37,593 nt of DNA, taken from assembly GCA_025356245.1 (NCBI GenBank), contig JANXUO010000241.1, forward strand, positions 1 to 37,593, given 5' to 3'. This document shows positions 1 to 9,486 of the stretch, piece after piece. Positions within the stretch are counted from its first letter, which is position 1. Each line of letters begins with the position of its first letter. The position numbers and the translations under genes are program-made. Source of the stretch: Hymenobacter sp. GTDB lineage: Bacteria > Bacteroidota > Bacteroidia > Cytophagales > Hymenobacteraceae. The notes beneath the pieces were generated by a model. The model was not told where the DNA came from and made no database searches. It saw only the letters and a program-made list of their open reading frames with translations.

Positions 1-61
1 CGAACAGCCTGCCCCCTGGTGCCGCGGTGTCCGGACCAGGACCTGGAGCCACGCAGCACAG

Positions 62-490
62 CTACCTGACCCGGACCTTCTGGCGCTGATCGCAGATGCG
101 CCCGGACCGGTCGCGTGCGCCCCGGCAGACCTTGTCCAGCAGCACCAGCGGGTCTTCGTTCATGAGGCCAGCCAGGGCCACCACTGCTTCGACCGAAAGG
201 CGACCGGGGTTGATGAGGGCGGCCCGGAGCGACTCCGCCGCTACGTGCAGCGTCGGGCACAGTTCGCGGAAGGTAAACCCAACCTTGCCGTCCGGTCCCG
301 GGTGCTTGGTCACGATGTCGTGCAGGGTGCGGCCTTTGCGGCGGCGCGGGACCTTGGTTTCGGCCGCTGCGGATACGGCTGGGGGGGGGCAGGCACAGGC
401 TTCTTGTTGGTCTTCAAAGGGCGTGTGGGAGGGACTCCACCGCCGGTCAGCGGGGAGTGGACTGCCCGTCCGGGGTTGGGTTGTGGCCAT
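62..490 (-). CDS. hypothetical small plasmid protein, possible helix-turn-helix
   Basis: ORF track; start trimmed to MATTQPRTG. C-terminal part (RELCPTLHVAAESLRAALINPGRLSVEAVVALAGLM) looks HTH-like. Confidence 0.5.
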   Translation of the reverse strand: MATTQPRTGSPLPADRRWSPSHTPFEDQQEACACPPPAVSAAAETKVPRRRKGRTLHDIVTKHPGPDGKVGFTFRELCPTLHVAAESLRAALINPGRLSVEAVVALAGLMNEDPLVLLDKVCRGARDRSGRICDQRQKVRVR

Positions 491-706
491 GGACTTGTAA
501 AGTTGAGCGATGTGGTAGGGTGTGTGTTTTGTAAAAGTAAATGAGTGCCCGCCTACGCACGTTGCCGCGAATTCTTTTTCCCCTATTATGTAACTATGTA
601 CGCACAAATTACCTCTAAAGCACCTGACTGCCTTTTTTCTGCGTTTAAGGGCTGTTTTACAACTTTTAGGAGTATCCTGCATCGGCGCAGCCTATTGCCA
701 AATTTA

Positions 707-765
707 GTTCGTATATAGACACAAATTATTTGATTTATTTCAATATTTTGTGTCTATATACGAAC
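707..765. repeat. perfect 19-bp inverted repeat (GTTCGTATATAGACACAAA / TTTGTGTCTATATACGAAC), 21-bp AT-rich loop
   Basis: Arms at 707-725 and 747-765 read directly. Confidence 0.85.
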
Positions 766-992
766 GTAAATAAACTAAAAATAATACAATCACATAAGCT
801 GCCTTCTGGTTCGTTGGAGCGTTAGTTTTGTTTTTTCAACTCGGCTTTACCTGCGGGGTAAACCCGGGCGATGTGGGCAACTTTTTTCCTGAAAGCCTTA
901 GCCTATGCGGAGACAAATTTTGCAGCTCTTTTTGAACAAATTTCTTGCCCATAACCACTAAATTGTTTACTATAAGGAAAAAAACTAAAAAA

Positions 993-1132
993 AGGAAGAA
1001 ATTCCCACAAACACCGCCTTATAAAGGGAAAGAATTCCCACAGGTATTTTCCTTGAAAGGGGAAGAAATTCCCACAATGCACTGGTCAAAAGAGGAAGAA
1101 ATTCCCACTAAAAAAGGAATGACTTTTCCACA
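993..1132 (+). repeat. iteron-like repeats GGAAGAAATTCCCACA, putative plasmid origin
   Basis: Copies near 994, 1027, 1061, 1094 (33-34 bp spacing) and a diverged copy near 1116 containing TTTTCCACA (DnaA-box-like), just upstream of rep. Confidence 0.8.
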
Positions 1133-1189
1133 ATTCCTTTTTAGCAGCAAATCTGCTTACCTTTGGGGCTTCCTTTCAAAGTATAATTT

Positions 1190-2341
1190 ATGACCCACCA
1201 GCATTCGGCTAAACCCCTTCCCCTACCTCTTGTTAAATACGCTTATGAGGACGTTTCGGCCGGTGTCGTGCGCCAGCACCGAAAGGTGACGTTTTCGCAC
1301 CAAAAAAAAATCTCGGTGCTCAGCAAACGCATCATGGCGCGTGTGCTGGAACAGATACCTTACGGGGCCACCGAGCTTTGCCCGGCCTACCGGGTAGGGG
1401 TACTGGACCTGATTAAAAACACCGGCCTCGACCCGCGCGACGTGTACAAATACGCCAAAGCCGCCGTGGACGAGCTGGCCGACGTGCGCTGGAACTTCGA
1501 GGACCTGGACAAGCAGGTTTACATCCCCCGCCACCTGCTCAACACCTCGCTGCCCGAGGCCGAAGCCTCCCGGGTGGAGGGTGGCCTGATTACCATCGTG
1601 CTCAACCCGGCCCTGGCTCCGTACTTCGTTCACCTGGCCGGCTCCTACACTACCTTCTCGTTGCCCGGCTACCTGGAGCTGGGCAGCTGGTACGCTATGC
1701 GCTTGTTTGAAATGCTGGCCAGCTGGGACGATACGGGGGTATGGTACGTGAGCCTGGAGGATTTCCGGCAGGTCATGGACTGTGGCGCGGTGGTTGACAA
1801 GCTCAATAAGCCCAGAAAAGACAAGTCCGGAAATCCGGCGATGAAGTACCCGGCCACGAAGGATTTGATTGAGCAGACCGTAAACCGCCCGCAGGCGGAA
1901 CTGGCCGCCACGGCCTATGCCTTTGATTACGTTGCCGTGACCGCCGCCAAAACCGGGGCCGGCCGCCGTAAAATTACCCACCTGGAGTTTCGTCTCCGGC
2001 AGCCGCGCCGTACGGCCGTTCCGCCCGAGTGGCTCGCAGATGCCGCCAGCCTGCGCCTCATCGAAGGTTTACGCAGGTTTGCCATCAGCGAGCACAACAT
2101 CGTCACCTACTGGGACGTGCTGGGCCAGCCCGGACTGGGCAAGCTACTACGCGAGTGGCAGCTCAAGGAGAACAGCCAGGAGCGCATCAACAGCCGCGTG
2201 AACTACTGCAACGCGGCGTTGGTGCGCGCGGGCAAGCAGGTCCTGGATTACCGCCGTCAGCAGGCCCTGCAAGCCAATACCCGGACCCAGCACGAACTCT
2301 TTCCCCCTGGCGTTGTTCCGCCCTGGCGGATGGGCAGATAA
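1190..2341 (+). CDS. replication initiation protein, RepB/Rep_3 family
   Basis: 383 aa; KISVLSKRIMARVLEQI, SWYAMRLFEMLASW and LEDFRQVM segments typical of winged-helix plasmid initiators; preceded by iterons. Confidence 0.85.
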   Translation: MTHQHSAKPLPLPLVKYAYEDVSAGVVRQHRKVTFSHQKKISVLSKRIMARVLEQIPYGATELCPAYRVGVLDLIKNTGLDPRDVYKYAKAAVDELADVRWNFEDLDKQVYIPRHLLNTSLPEAEASRVEGGLITIVLNPALAPYFVHLAGSYTTFSLPGYLELGSWYAMRLFEMLASWDDTGVWYVSLEDFRQVMDCGAVVDKLNKPRKDKSGNPAMKYPATKDLIEQTVNRPQAELAATAYAFDYVAVTAAKTGAGRRKITHLEFRLRQPRRTAVPPEWLADAASLRLIEGLRRFAISEHNIVTYWDVLGQPGLGKLLREWQLKENSQERINSRVNYCNAALVRAGKQVLDYRRQQALQANTRTQHELFPPGVVPPWRMGR

Positions 2342-2379
2342 GTCCTACTGTTCTGTAAAAACCAAACCGAAAAACAGGG

Positions 2380-2432
2380 TATAAACTAGCACAAAATCCG
2401 TTAAAAAACCGCAGGTTTTATACTAGTTTATA
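2380..2432. terminator. nested hairpin downstream of rep, possible terminator
   Basis: TATAAACTAG (2380-2389) / CTAGTTTATA (2423-2432) enclosing AAAACC-GCA-GGTTTT (2405-2419). Confidence 0.4.
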
Positions 2433-2828
2433 CTATCTAAGCTGTTTCACTTACAGCAAGTTAGTGGCATTGGCTTTATTTCTAAGCAACCCGCAACATC
2501 AGTAACTTTTGCCGCTGTGGTTTCAACAGATTCAGCGTTTTTTTTGGCTGATTTTTTTTAATGCAGCTAATATTATTTATAAATAGTTTTTTTGACTAAT
2601 TACCCAGGGAAAGCGCTGGTAAAAAATTTAGCAGTTTGTTAACTGCATAATTAATAGCATATAAAACGTATAAAAAACGCTAATTACAAGTTTTTGTGCT
2701 AAATTGTACTATGCTTTTCGATTACCCGGTTTTCCCATTCTCATGGACAAGCATCAGGGTGAAATGTTGCCTGCCAACGGCTCAAAAAGTACTGGGGAAC
2801 CTAAGCCACCGCCGGCAGTAAAAAATAC

Positions 2829-3221
2829 CTAGAATGACAAAACCGTCTGGGTACCAGCCACCAGCACGCTCCCATCCAGTGCGCAGGCCCGGTCAAGCGC
2901 CACCTTGGCGGCCTGAAAGAATGCCCAGGCCTCGTCCGGCGAGTAGCTGGCAGGACAAAACTCACCCCAGTTATTAACACCGTGCTCCGTGCGCACATCC
3001 CCGTTCTCGAACGCCAGGCTCACCGTTCCCTGGACCACTCCCTCAACCTCCCACTCGGCCTTTACCAACACGGCACTACCAGGCATCGCGGCCATAAAAG
3101 CCACGTCAGCAGCCTTCAATTCCGCAATGGCAGTCGGCCGCCGGTCAGTACAGTAAGAATTTACAAAGGCCGCGTGGGCGGCGTGCATCCGGGCAAAAGC
3201 GGCAAGACCTGAAACAGACAT
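2829..3221 (-). CDS. hypothetical protein
   Basis: ORF with start trimmed to MSVSGLAAFARMHAAHAAF; 130 aa, no recognised family. Confidence 0.5.
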   Translation of the reverse strand: MSVSGLAAFARMHAAHAAFVNSYCTDRRPTAIAELKAADVAFMAAMPGSAVLVKAEWEVEGVVQGTVSLAFENGDVRTEHGVNNWGEFCPASYSPDEAWAFFQAAKVALDRACALDGSVLVAGTQTVLSF

Positions 3222-3690
3222 GACAAGGGCAGTTTGAACGACCAGCAACAGTGCCGACGCATCGAAAAGGATGCACAAATCGCACCGAAAAGCCCCTTAT
3301 TTAATGCGTGAAGGCACTTTATTGGGCAGGGGCAAACATTTTCCTTCCCCGCTGCCTAGTAAATTATCCGACAAGCCGCCCACGGCACGGGTGGAGCAGG
3401 CCCTGTGGCAGTTGTTTCCCGACCTGTAGTTTTTGCGGTCTCCTGCCACCCTTATATCTTTGACCTTGTGCAACAGACATCACCGCCCGCTTCACGCCGG
3501 CACTACCGTGCTCGACAAACCCCTCAAAATAGCTGTAGCCCCGTCCTGACCCTATGAACCACCACGAACGAAACGCTACCCTCGGTGCCGTAGATGGTCG
3601 TCCTGGCAGCGCTGGGCTACGGCGCTTGGCTGGCCCTGTATTGGCTCAGCCGCTACGGGCTGTGCCTGCTGGCCACGTTTTAGTGTAGTA

Positions 3691-3730
3691 GGGGTCGCAC
3701 AATAGTAGGAACAGAAATTCCCGCTAAGAG
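3691..3730 (+). repeat. Tn3-type terminal inverted repeat, left
   Basis: 37/40 identical to the reverse complement of 19585-19624. Confidence 0.95.
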
Positions 3731-3759
3731 TATATGCCGTTTCCAATACTTTGGATGCG

Positions 3760-3901
3760 CGTTCGAAAAGCAGTCAGTAGAAGCTCAAAAATCACCTGGA
3801 ACGAGGCCGGGAAAAAGCGTTCGAAAAACTCTCTCGAAAACCGGCTTCTAAAATGTCGTTTTCAGAGCTGCCAAGGCCGGTAGCAAAGACGTTCGAGAAA
3901 C
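3760..3901 (+). promoter_or_regulatory. candidate res site of the resolvase
   Basis: CGTTCGAAAAG (3760), CGTTCGAAAAAC (3818), CGTTCGAGAAAC (3890) plus dyad CTCTCGAAAAC (3831) / GTTTTCAGAG (3858), between the left IR and tnpR. Confidence 0.6.
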
Positions 3902-3943
3902 AGTAGTTTTGCGAATGCCTATCACTCCCCAACTTGCCTTTCG

Positions 3944-4513
3944 ATGAAGGCTGCGATTTACGCCCGCGTCAGCACCAAGGACAAAGGGCAAACCAACGAA
4001 AACCAGCTGCGGGAGCTACGCGACTTCGCCCAGCGGCTGGACTATTTTATTTACAGGGAGTACACTGACCAGGAAAGCGGTGGCAGCGCCGAGCGGCCTC
4101 AGTTTCAGCAGCTGTTCGTAGATGCACACCAGCGGCGCTTTGATGTGGTGCTGTTCTGGGCCCTGGACCGTTTTAGCCGGGAGGGCGTAACCGAAACGCT
4201 TAATCATCTGCAGCGGCTCACGGCGGCCGGGGTGCAGTTCAAGTCCTTCACTGAACAATACCTGGACAGCACCGGCTTGTTCCGGGATGCCATCATCGGC
4301 TTTCTGGCCGCCATTGCCAAACAGGAGCGGGTCCGCTTCTCGGAACGCATCAAAACCGGGCAGGCCCGGAGCAGCAAAAAGCCGGGGCGCCCCGCCCTGG
4401 CCCCGGAGGTAATTACCGAACTACGCCGGCTGCGCAGCACGGGCCTGAGCTTTAAGAAAATTGAACTCGCCACCGGCGTACCCGTGGCGACGATGCACAA
4501 ATACTTGGTGTAA
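3944..4513 (+). CDS. tnpR: serine recombinase, resolvase (TnpR-like)
   Basis: KAAIYARVSTKDKGQTNENQLRELR N-terminus, FWALDRFSREG, C-terminal HTH (GRPALAPEVITELRRLRSTGLSFKKIELATGVPVATMHKYL). Confidence 0.93.
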   Translation: MKAAIYARVSTKDKGQTNENQLRELRDFAQRLDYFIYREYTDQESGGSAERPQFQQLFVDAHQRRFDVVLFWALDRFSREGVTETLNHLQRLTAAGVQFKSFTEQYLDSTGLFRDAIIGFLAAIAKQERVRFSERIKTGQARSSKKPGRPALAPEVITELRRLRSTGLSFKKIELATGVPVATMHKYLV

Positions 4514-4543
4514 CGGCTCCCGTTAGGTCTGCTGCTAGCCCCG

Positions 4544-7500
4544 TTATTCCACGGGGGCAAACCGCTCCTGCCAGTTTTCGGGGTTGCGCAACGGGCGCAA
4601 CTGCCCGGCCGCGACGGCTTCGGGCAGCGTAAAATCGTAGCGGCCCAGCATGTTTACGTGCTCGTGCAGCAAGGGCGAGAGGCGGGCCACGTCGTCGGGC
4701 ACCGGCGGCTGCTCCGTTGCCGGCCACTGCTCCAGGGCTTGTTGCAGATACCTCGTGTTCCAGAGTACAAGGGCATTAACCACCAAGCCCAACGCGCCTA
4801 ACTGGTCCTCCATGCCCTCCCGATAGCGTTGGCGCAGCTCGCCTTTTTTGCCGTGGAACACGGCGCGAGCCAGCGCGTGGCGGCCTTCGCCCCGGTTGAG
4901 CTGCACCAGGATGCGCCGCCGGTAGGCCTCGTCGTGGACGTAGGCCAGCAGGTAGAGCGTTTTCTCCACCCGGCCCAGCTCGGCCACGGCCCGCCCCAGA
5001 CCAGAGAGGGAACCGGCCCGTTGCAGGGTGCGCATCACGGCGGTGGCCTTGACCTTGCCCAGTTTGAGCGAACCGGCCAGGCGCAGCATGTCGTCCCAAT
5101 GCTCAGCGATGAGCCGGACATTGATGACATGGCGGCTCAACTCGTTGAGGAGACCGTAGTCATCCTCTTTTTGGAGGCGCCAGAAGCGCTGGTCCGGCAG
5201 GTCGGCCAGCCGGGGACTGAAGCGGAAGCCCAGCAAGGAAAAGAGCCCGAATACCACCTCGCTGAAGCCGTGCGTGTCGGCCATTATTTCGCGCGGGTCC
5301 AAGCTGGTTTGCTGTTCCAGCAGCCCGGCTAGGATGAACAAGGAGTCGCGCAACGTGCCGGGAATGACGATGCCGTGGAAACCCGAGAACTGGTTGCTGG
5401 TGAAGTTGTAGTAGGTAACGCCTCGCTGGGAAGCGAAATACTTGCTGTTCCAGCCCGCATAAATGGTCCGCACGGGCACCACGAAGCGCATCCCGTCGGC
5501 CGAGGCGACTTCCCCGCCGCCCCAGGCCCGCGCCAGGGGCAGCTGGGCCTGCCCGTCCACCAGCCGGGCATTGGCGGCGGTGAGGGTTTCCACCCGCACG
5601 TAGTTTTGCTGCACCCACGAGAGCCGGGGCAGCGTCAGGGCCGGCACTTCCGCTCGCGCCACCGTTTTCAGGCCGATGTTGCAGGCTTGGGCTAGCAGCA
5701 CGGCGCAGATGCTCAGCGGTAAATCCGTGGCGGCGGTCTGGCCATCGGCTACGTGGGTGAAGGCGCTGGCAAAGCCGGTGAAGGCCTCAACTTCCAGCAG
5801 TAGCGCGGCCAACTCTACCGGGGGCAGTTGCCCCGCCAGCTGCTCGCGCAAGTGCGTCAGGCTGGCCAGCTCCTCCTGGGCGGCTAGGGGAGTCAAAGTG
5901 ATGTACGGCTGGCCGCCTTCGTCCAGCAGTTGCAAGGCCGTGTTGTGGGCCAGGTTGGCGCTTACCTCGGTGTAGGCTGCGTGCAACTGCTGTTGCAGGC
6001 GGGCCAGTTCCACGGCCGGGTCGGTGGAGCGGTCCAGGGCCCGGGCCACCGACTCCCGCGCCGCTTCCCAGGCTTCGCCCCGAAGCAGTTCGGCCCGCGG
6101 GTCGCCGTACCGTTCGCTGCTCGGCACGAAGACCTCGCGGCGGCGCAGGGCTTGGTGTAGCCGGTCAAGCACGCACAGTGTGTATGCCTGCGGATTGACT
6201 TCGCCTTTGCCGGGAAAGACGCGCCGCGCCCAGCTTTTGGGAACGACCGCCGCTGGGGCAGCAGCCCACTTGGGCCGGCCCCGGCCAGGCTTCTCAAGTT
6301 GCTGCAAGAAATGCCAAGCATCGAGCAGGGGTTTGGCCGAGGGGGAGCCCTCGAAGGCCAAAGCATCGAGTAGTGCGGGCAAAAATCGGCGGACGGTGGC
6401 GTAGCTGCCGGTCAGAACCTGGAGCATTAAGTCGTCCTCGGTGCTGGCCAGGGCCTGCACGACATCCGCCGCCTCCCGGAGCGCGGTTTCGCCGAGGGTA
6501 CCGAGCACTTGCTGCCGCAGGGTGGCAGCAGGCACCGCCTCGTCGAGCAGGATGCGTACGGCCTGCTGCAACAGTAGGGCGGCCTGGTCTAGGTCTTTGA
6601 GCGAGCGGAGCCGCTCACGTCGGCGTTTGGCCTCCCCCCGTAGGGCCAGCGCACTCATCAGCCCGTCAAACAGTTCCAAGATGTCGTCGGTAGCCGTGCG
6701 TTCCAGCGCCTGCACGAAGGCCAGCAACGTCGCTAATCGGCGTTCCGGTCCCATGCGCAGCAACGGCTGGGCCCAGGCCAGTTGCGCGTGCCGGGCCATC
6801 CGGGCCAGCCGGGCTTCCGGCAGGTCGCGGATGGACACGTCGCCGACGCCGATGGCTCGAATCTGGTCCAGGCGGTGCAGGGCGGCCACCAGCGCGGGGG
6901 CAGAAACCCGGGTGGGGGCCGTGCGCAGCACCTCCAAGGGTGTGAGCCGTTCGCCGGGCAGCACCACAAGCAGAGCCTCTAAGGCGTCTTGCTGCGTCGC
7001 GTTCAGCCGGGCAACCAGTTGGCGGTAGATGTAGCGGCCAGTGCGCTCCCGGACCCGCGCAATTAGGCGGGCCAGCACCGTGACACCGGGCAGCACCACG
7101 CGCAACGTGACCAGGTGGGCGGTGGCTAGGTCAAACAAGACGCTGGGCCGCACCGTGCTGGTAGCAACCTGCGCGTAAAGCCAGCGCGTGAGGCAAAACG
7201 CCTGCGCGGCCTCGAAAGGGGCGTAGCTCAGGTAGGCCAACACCACTTTCTGGTGTTCGTACCAGGTGCTGATGCGCTTGCCGTAGTCCGCCAACTCGGT
7301 GGCCGCGACGTGGAGCTGTGCGGCCAGCGTCTCCACCACGACGGCCGGTACTTGGGTGGGGTCGGGCAGGAAGGTGCCCAGAAAGCGCAGCGTACAGAGC
7401 TGCACGGCACAGCCCAGCTGGTTGGGACGGCGTCGTCGCCGGGCCACAAACGCCAAGTCATCCGGGCTCAGATAAAAAAAGCGGGCCAGCTGCTCGGGGC

Positions 7501-7564
7501 TGAGGTCGACGTGGTAGCGCCCGTAGCGGGCGGCCTGCTCGTCGCTTAGAAATTCTACCGCCAT
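4544..7564 (-). CDS. tnpA: Tn3-family transposase TnpA
   Basis: 1006 aa with N-terminal LSDEQAARYGRYHVDLSPEQLARFFYLS...RRRRPNQLGCAVQLCTLRFLG and C-terminal DTHGFSEVVFGLFSLLGFRFSPRLADLPDQRFWR; between matching Tn3-type IRs. Confidence 0.97.
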   Translation of the reverse strand: MAVEFLSDEQAARYGRYHVDLSPEQLARFFYLSPDDLAFVARRRRRPNQLGCAVQLCTLRFLGTFLPDPTQVPAVVVETLAAQLHVAATELADYGKRISTWYEHQKVVLAYLSYAPFEAAQAFCLTRWLYAQVATSTVRPSVLFDLATAHLVTLRVVLPGVTVLARLIARVRERTGRYIYRQLVARLNATQQDALEALLVVLPGERLTPLEVLRTAPTRVSAPALVAALHRLDQIRAIGVGDVSIRDLPEARLARMARHAQLAWAQPLLRMGPERRLATLLAFVQALERTATDDILELFDGLMSALALRGEAKRRRERLRSLKDLDQAALLLQQAVRILLDEAVPAATLRQQVLGTLGETALREAADVVQALASTEDDLMLQVLTGSYATVRRFLPALLDALAFEGSPSAKPLLDAWHFLQQLEKPGRGRPKWAAAPAAVVPKSWARRVFPGKGEVNPQAYTLCVLDRLHQALRRREVFVPSSERYGDPRAELLRGEAWEAARESVARALDRSTDPAVELARLQQQLHAAYTEVSANLAHNTALQLLDEGGQPYITLTPLAAQEELASLTHLREQLAGQLPPVELAALLLEVEAFTGFASAFTHVADGQTAATDLPLSICAVLLAQACNIGLKTVARAEVPALTLPRLSWVQQNYVRVETLTAANARLVDGQAQLPLARAWGGGEVASADGMRFVVPVRTIYAGWNSKYFASQRGVTYYNFTSNQFSGFHGIVIPGTLRDSLFILAGLLEQQTSLDPREIMADTHGFSEVVFGLFSLLGFRFSPRLADLPDQRFWRLQKEDDYGLLNELSRHVINVRLIAEHWDDMLRLAGSLKLGKVKATAVMRTLQRAGSLSGLGRAVAELGRVEKTLYLLAYVHDEAYRRRILVQLNRGEGRHALARAVFHGKKGELRQRYREGMEDQLGALGLVVNALVLWNTRYLQQALEQWPATEQPPVPDDVARLSPLLHEHVNMLGRYDFTLPEAVAAGQLRPLRNPENWQERFAPVE

Positions 7565-7939
7565 CGTCTTTTCGAAGCAGCAGGAAATAAGATTATTTTA
7601 CACTGCTGGCGCACCCTGGTGCTGTTCCTCGTTGAATGGGAAGAGCTGGGAGCAAATCAACTACCAGCCTAAATATGACGTTTGGGCCAAGCTTTTAGCC
7701 AAGGTCAACAGTGGAATTGTTCGGCATCGGCCCCGCCGGTGTCAAGCGTAGCCATAGGCGTCTATAGGTCGCGTCACCTAATGGCTCGGCTGCTGGGAAG
7801 AGCTTAGCGTAATCTTACCCACTCCCCGCTGCTATAAGAAGGCTATCTCACAACACGATGCTTGCCACTGAGTGCGCAAATCCTATTGTAAAAAATGGCC
7901 GATGCTGCCGCTAAGCAGACCCCGGCCCCGGTGTGTGGA

Positions 7940-8842
7940 CTAAGCAGCTACAGACTCCTGCGCTACGGCCTCTAGGATGCGCCTCAGCTCACTGGTTTCA
8001 GCTTCCGTGAGCGGCAGCAGCGGGGCCCGCAAGTGGCCGCCGTCGAAGCCCTGTAGTTCCAGGCCGGCCTTGATGGCGCGGGGCAGGCCCTTGGCGACGA
8101 TGAATTGCAGCAGCTCAAACTGTCGATAAAAGATGCGTTGAGCCGCCGGCAGGTCGTGGCGCTGGATGGCCTCGTAGAGGGCCAGATTCAACTCGGGAAT
8201 CAGGTTGGGGGCGGCGGTGCACCAGCCGGTGGCCCCGGCGGCAAAGGCGGCCAGGGCCAGGGGGTTGGAGCCGTTGTAAAACGCCACGTCTTCGCCGAGC
8301 AGTCGGCGAAGGGCCTGCATCCGCTGCACATCGCCGGTGCTTTCCTTCACCATCGTTACGTTTGGAATCTGGAGCAGGCGCTGCAGCAGCACCGGCGACA
8401 TATCCAGGCCGCCGGTGGCGGGGTTGTTGTACACCATCAGCGGGATGCCGACGGCCCCGGCGACCTGCTCGTAGTGCCGGAGGATTTCGGCCTCGGTGAG
8501 CTTCCAGTAGCTCATCGGCAGCACCATGACGGCCGTGGCCCCGGCCTGCTCGGCGAAGCGGGCGTGCCGCACGGCCCCGGCGGTGGTGAGGTGCGACACG
8601 CCGACGAGTACCGGCACCCGGCCGGCCACTTGCTCGATGGTGGCCGTCGTCACCTCGTCGCGTTCGGTGTCGGTGAGGTAGGGCAACACGCCGGTGCTGC
8701 CGAGCGGGGCAATGCCGTGGGAACCGCTGGCTACCAGCCGCTCCACGAGCTGCCGGTACAAGGGCAGGTCCACGGTGTCGGCGGCGGTGAAGGGCGTGAT
8801 GGGATAGGCAATAATGCCTTGGAAGGGTGCTTGCTTGGACAT
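7940..8842 (-). CDS. dihydrodipicolinate synthase/N-acetylneuraminate lyase (DapA) family protein
   Basis: GIIAYPITPF, GSTGVLPYLTDTER, YNNPATGG, VKESTGD motifs of the Schiff-base aldolase family. Confidence 0.9.
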   Translation of the reverse strand: MSKQAPFQGIIAYPITPFTAADTVDLPLYRQLVERLVASGSHGIAPLGSTGVLPYLTDTERDEVTTATIEQVAGRVPVLVGVSHLTTAGAVRHARFAEQAGATAVMVLPMSYWKLTEAEILRHYEQVAGAVGIPLMVYNNPATGGLDMSPVLLQRLLQIPNVTMVKESTGDVQRMQALRRLLGEDVAFYNGSNPLALAAFAAGATGWCTAAPNLIPELNLALYEAIQRHDLPAAQRIFYRQFELLQFIVAKGLPRAIKAGLELQGFDGGHLRAPLLPLTEAETSELRRILEAVAQESVAA

Positions 8843-8854
8843 TAGAGAGGCTAG

Positions 8855-9325
8855 TTAAATGTCGTCGCGGCCGCGCTCTTCGCGCAAGGCCACGCCGAGG
8901 TTTTGCAGAAGTGGTGCGTTTTCACAGGCTACGTAGCGGGCGGAAGCCGAATCGCTGCGGTTGCCGTGGTTGTGCCAGGCCCAAATCGGAATGTAGAGGG
9001 CGTCGCCGGCCTTCCACTCCACTATCCGGTCCTCGATTTGGGTGTAACCCTCGCCTTCTATCACGTAGATGACAGTTTCGTAGGTGTGGCGGTGCTGGTT
9101 GGTGACCTGACCGGGCAGCAGGCCGCCGATGGTCATGCTCAGGGCTACGGTGGGCAAGTCCACGAAAAAGACGGGGTGCTTGCGCTCGGTCGAGAACTGG
9201 TCGTGCGCGCCGGCCTGCTCCACGTTGGGGTGGTGCAGCTTGTCGGGCATCCGCACTTCGGGGCGGGCGTAGGTCCGGTGGAAGTCGGACGACTGGAAGG
9301 GCTTTTCTTTCACTGCGGTTTCCAT
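8855..9325 (-). CDS. cupin domain protein
   Basis: Start trimmed to METAVKEK; HRHTYETVIYVIEGEGYTQIEDRIVEWKAGDALYIPIWAWHNHGN cupin motifs. Confidence 0.85.
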   Translation of the reverse strand: METAVKEKPFQSSDFHRTYARPEVRMPDKLHHPNVEQAGAHDQFSTERKHPVFFVDLPTVALSMTIGGLLPGQVTNQHRHTYETVIYVIEGEGYTQIEDRIVEWKAGDALYIPIWAWHNHGNRSDSASARYVACENAPLLQNLGVALREERGRDDI

Positions 9326-9486
9326 GAGGCAGGCAATGGTTAAGGTGGAATAAAAGGGGGTGTCGGGGCCGGCAGACACTGTTTGGCAATTCGGGTCAGT
9401 TTCTGCCTTGGCTTTTGACACTGCAAAACTCGCCGTAACTTGGCCCCCTGAATTCATCCAGTTTACACAAACCAACGGGTCCAGTT

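Noticed and set aside
945-1193. 82-aa ORF over the iterons
   Set aside because: Its periodic KKKRKKFPQTPP... sequence is a translation of the iterons, not a plausible protein.
2520-2720. AT-rich tract downstream of rep as a second origin or partition site
   Set aside because: AT-rich with short runs only; no ordered repeats clear enough to support a specific claim.
3554-3688. Small ORFs (MNHHERNATLGAV... and MVVLAALGYGAWLALYWLSRYGLCLLATF) before the transposon as an interrupted gene
   Set aside because: The membrane-peptide frame stops at 3683, before the target duplication, so disruption by the transposon is not supported; possible frameshift between the two frames cannot be resolved.
5160-7549. 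Many 60-195 aa ORFs on both strands inside tnpA
   Set aside because: High-GC shadow ORFs overlapping a clear 1006-aa transposase.
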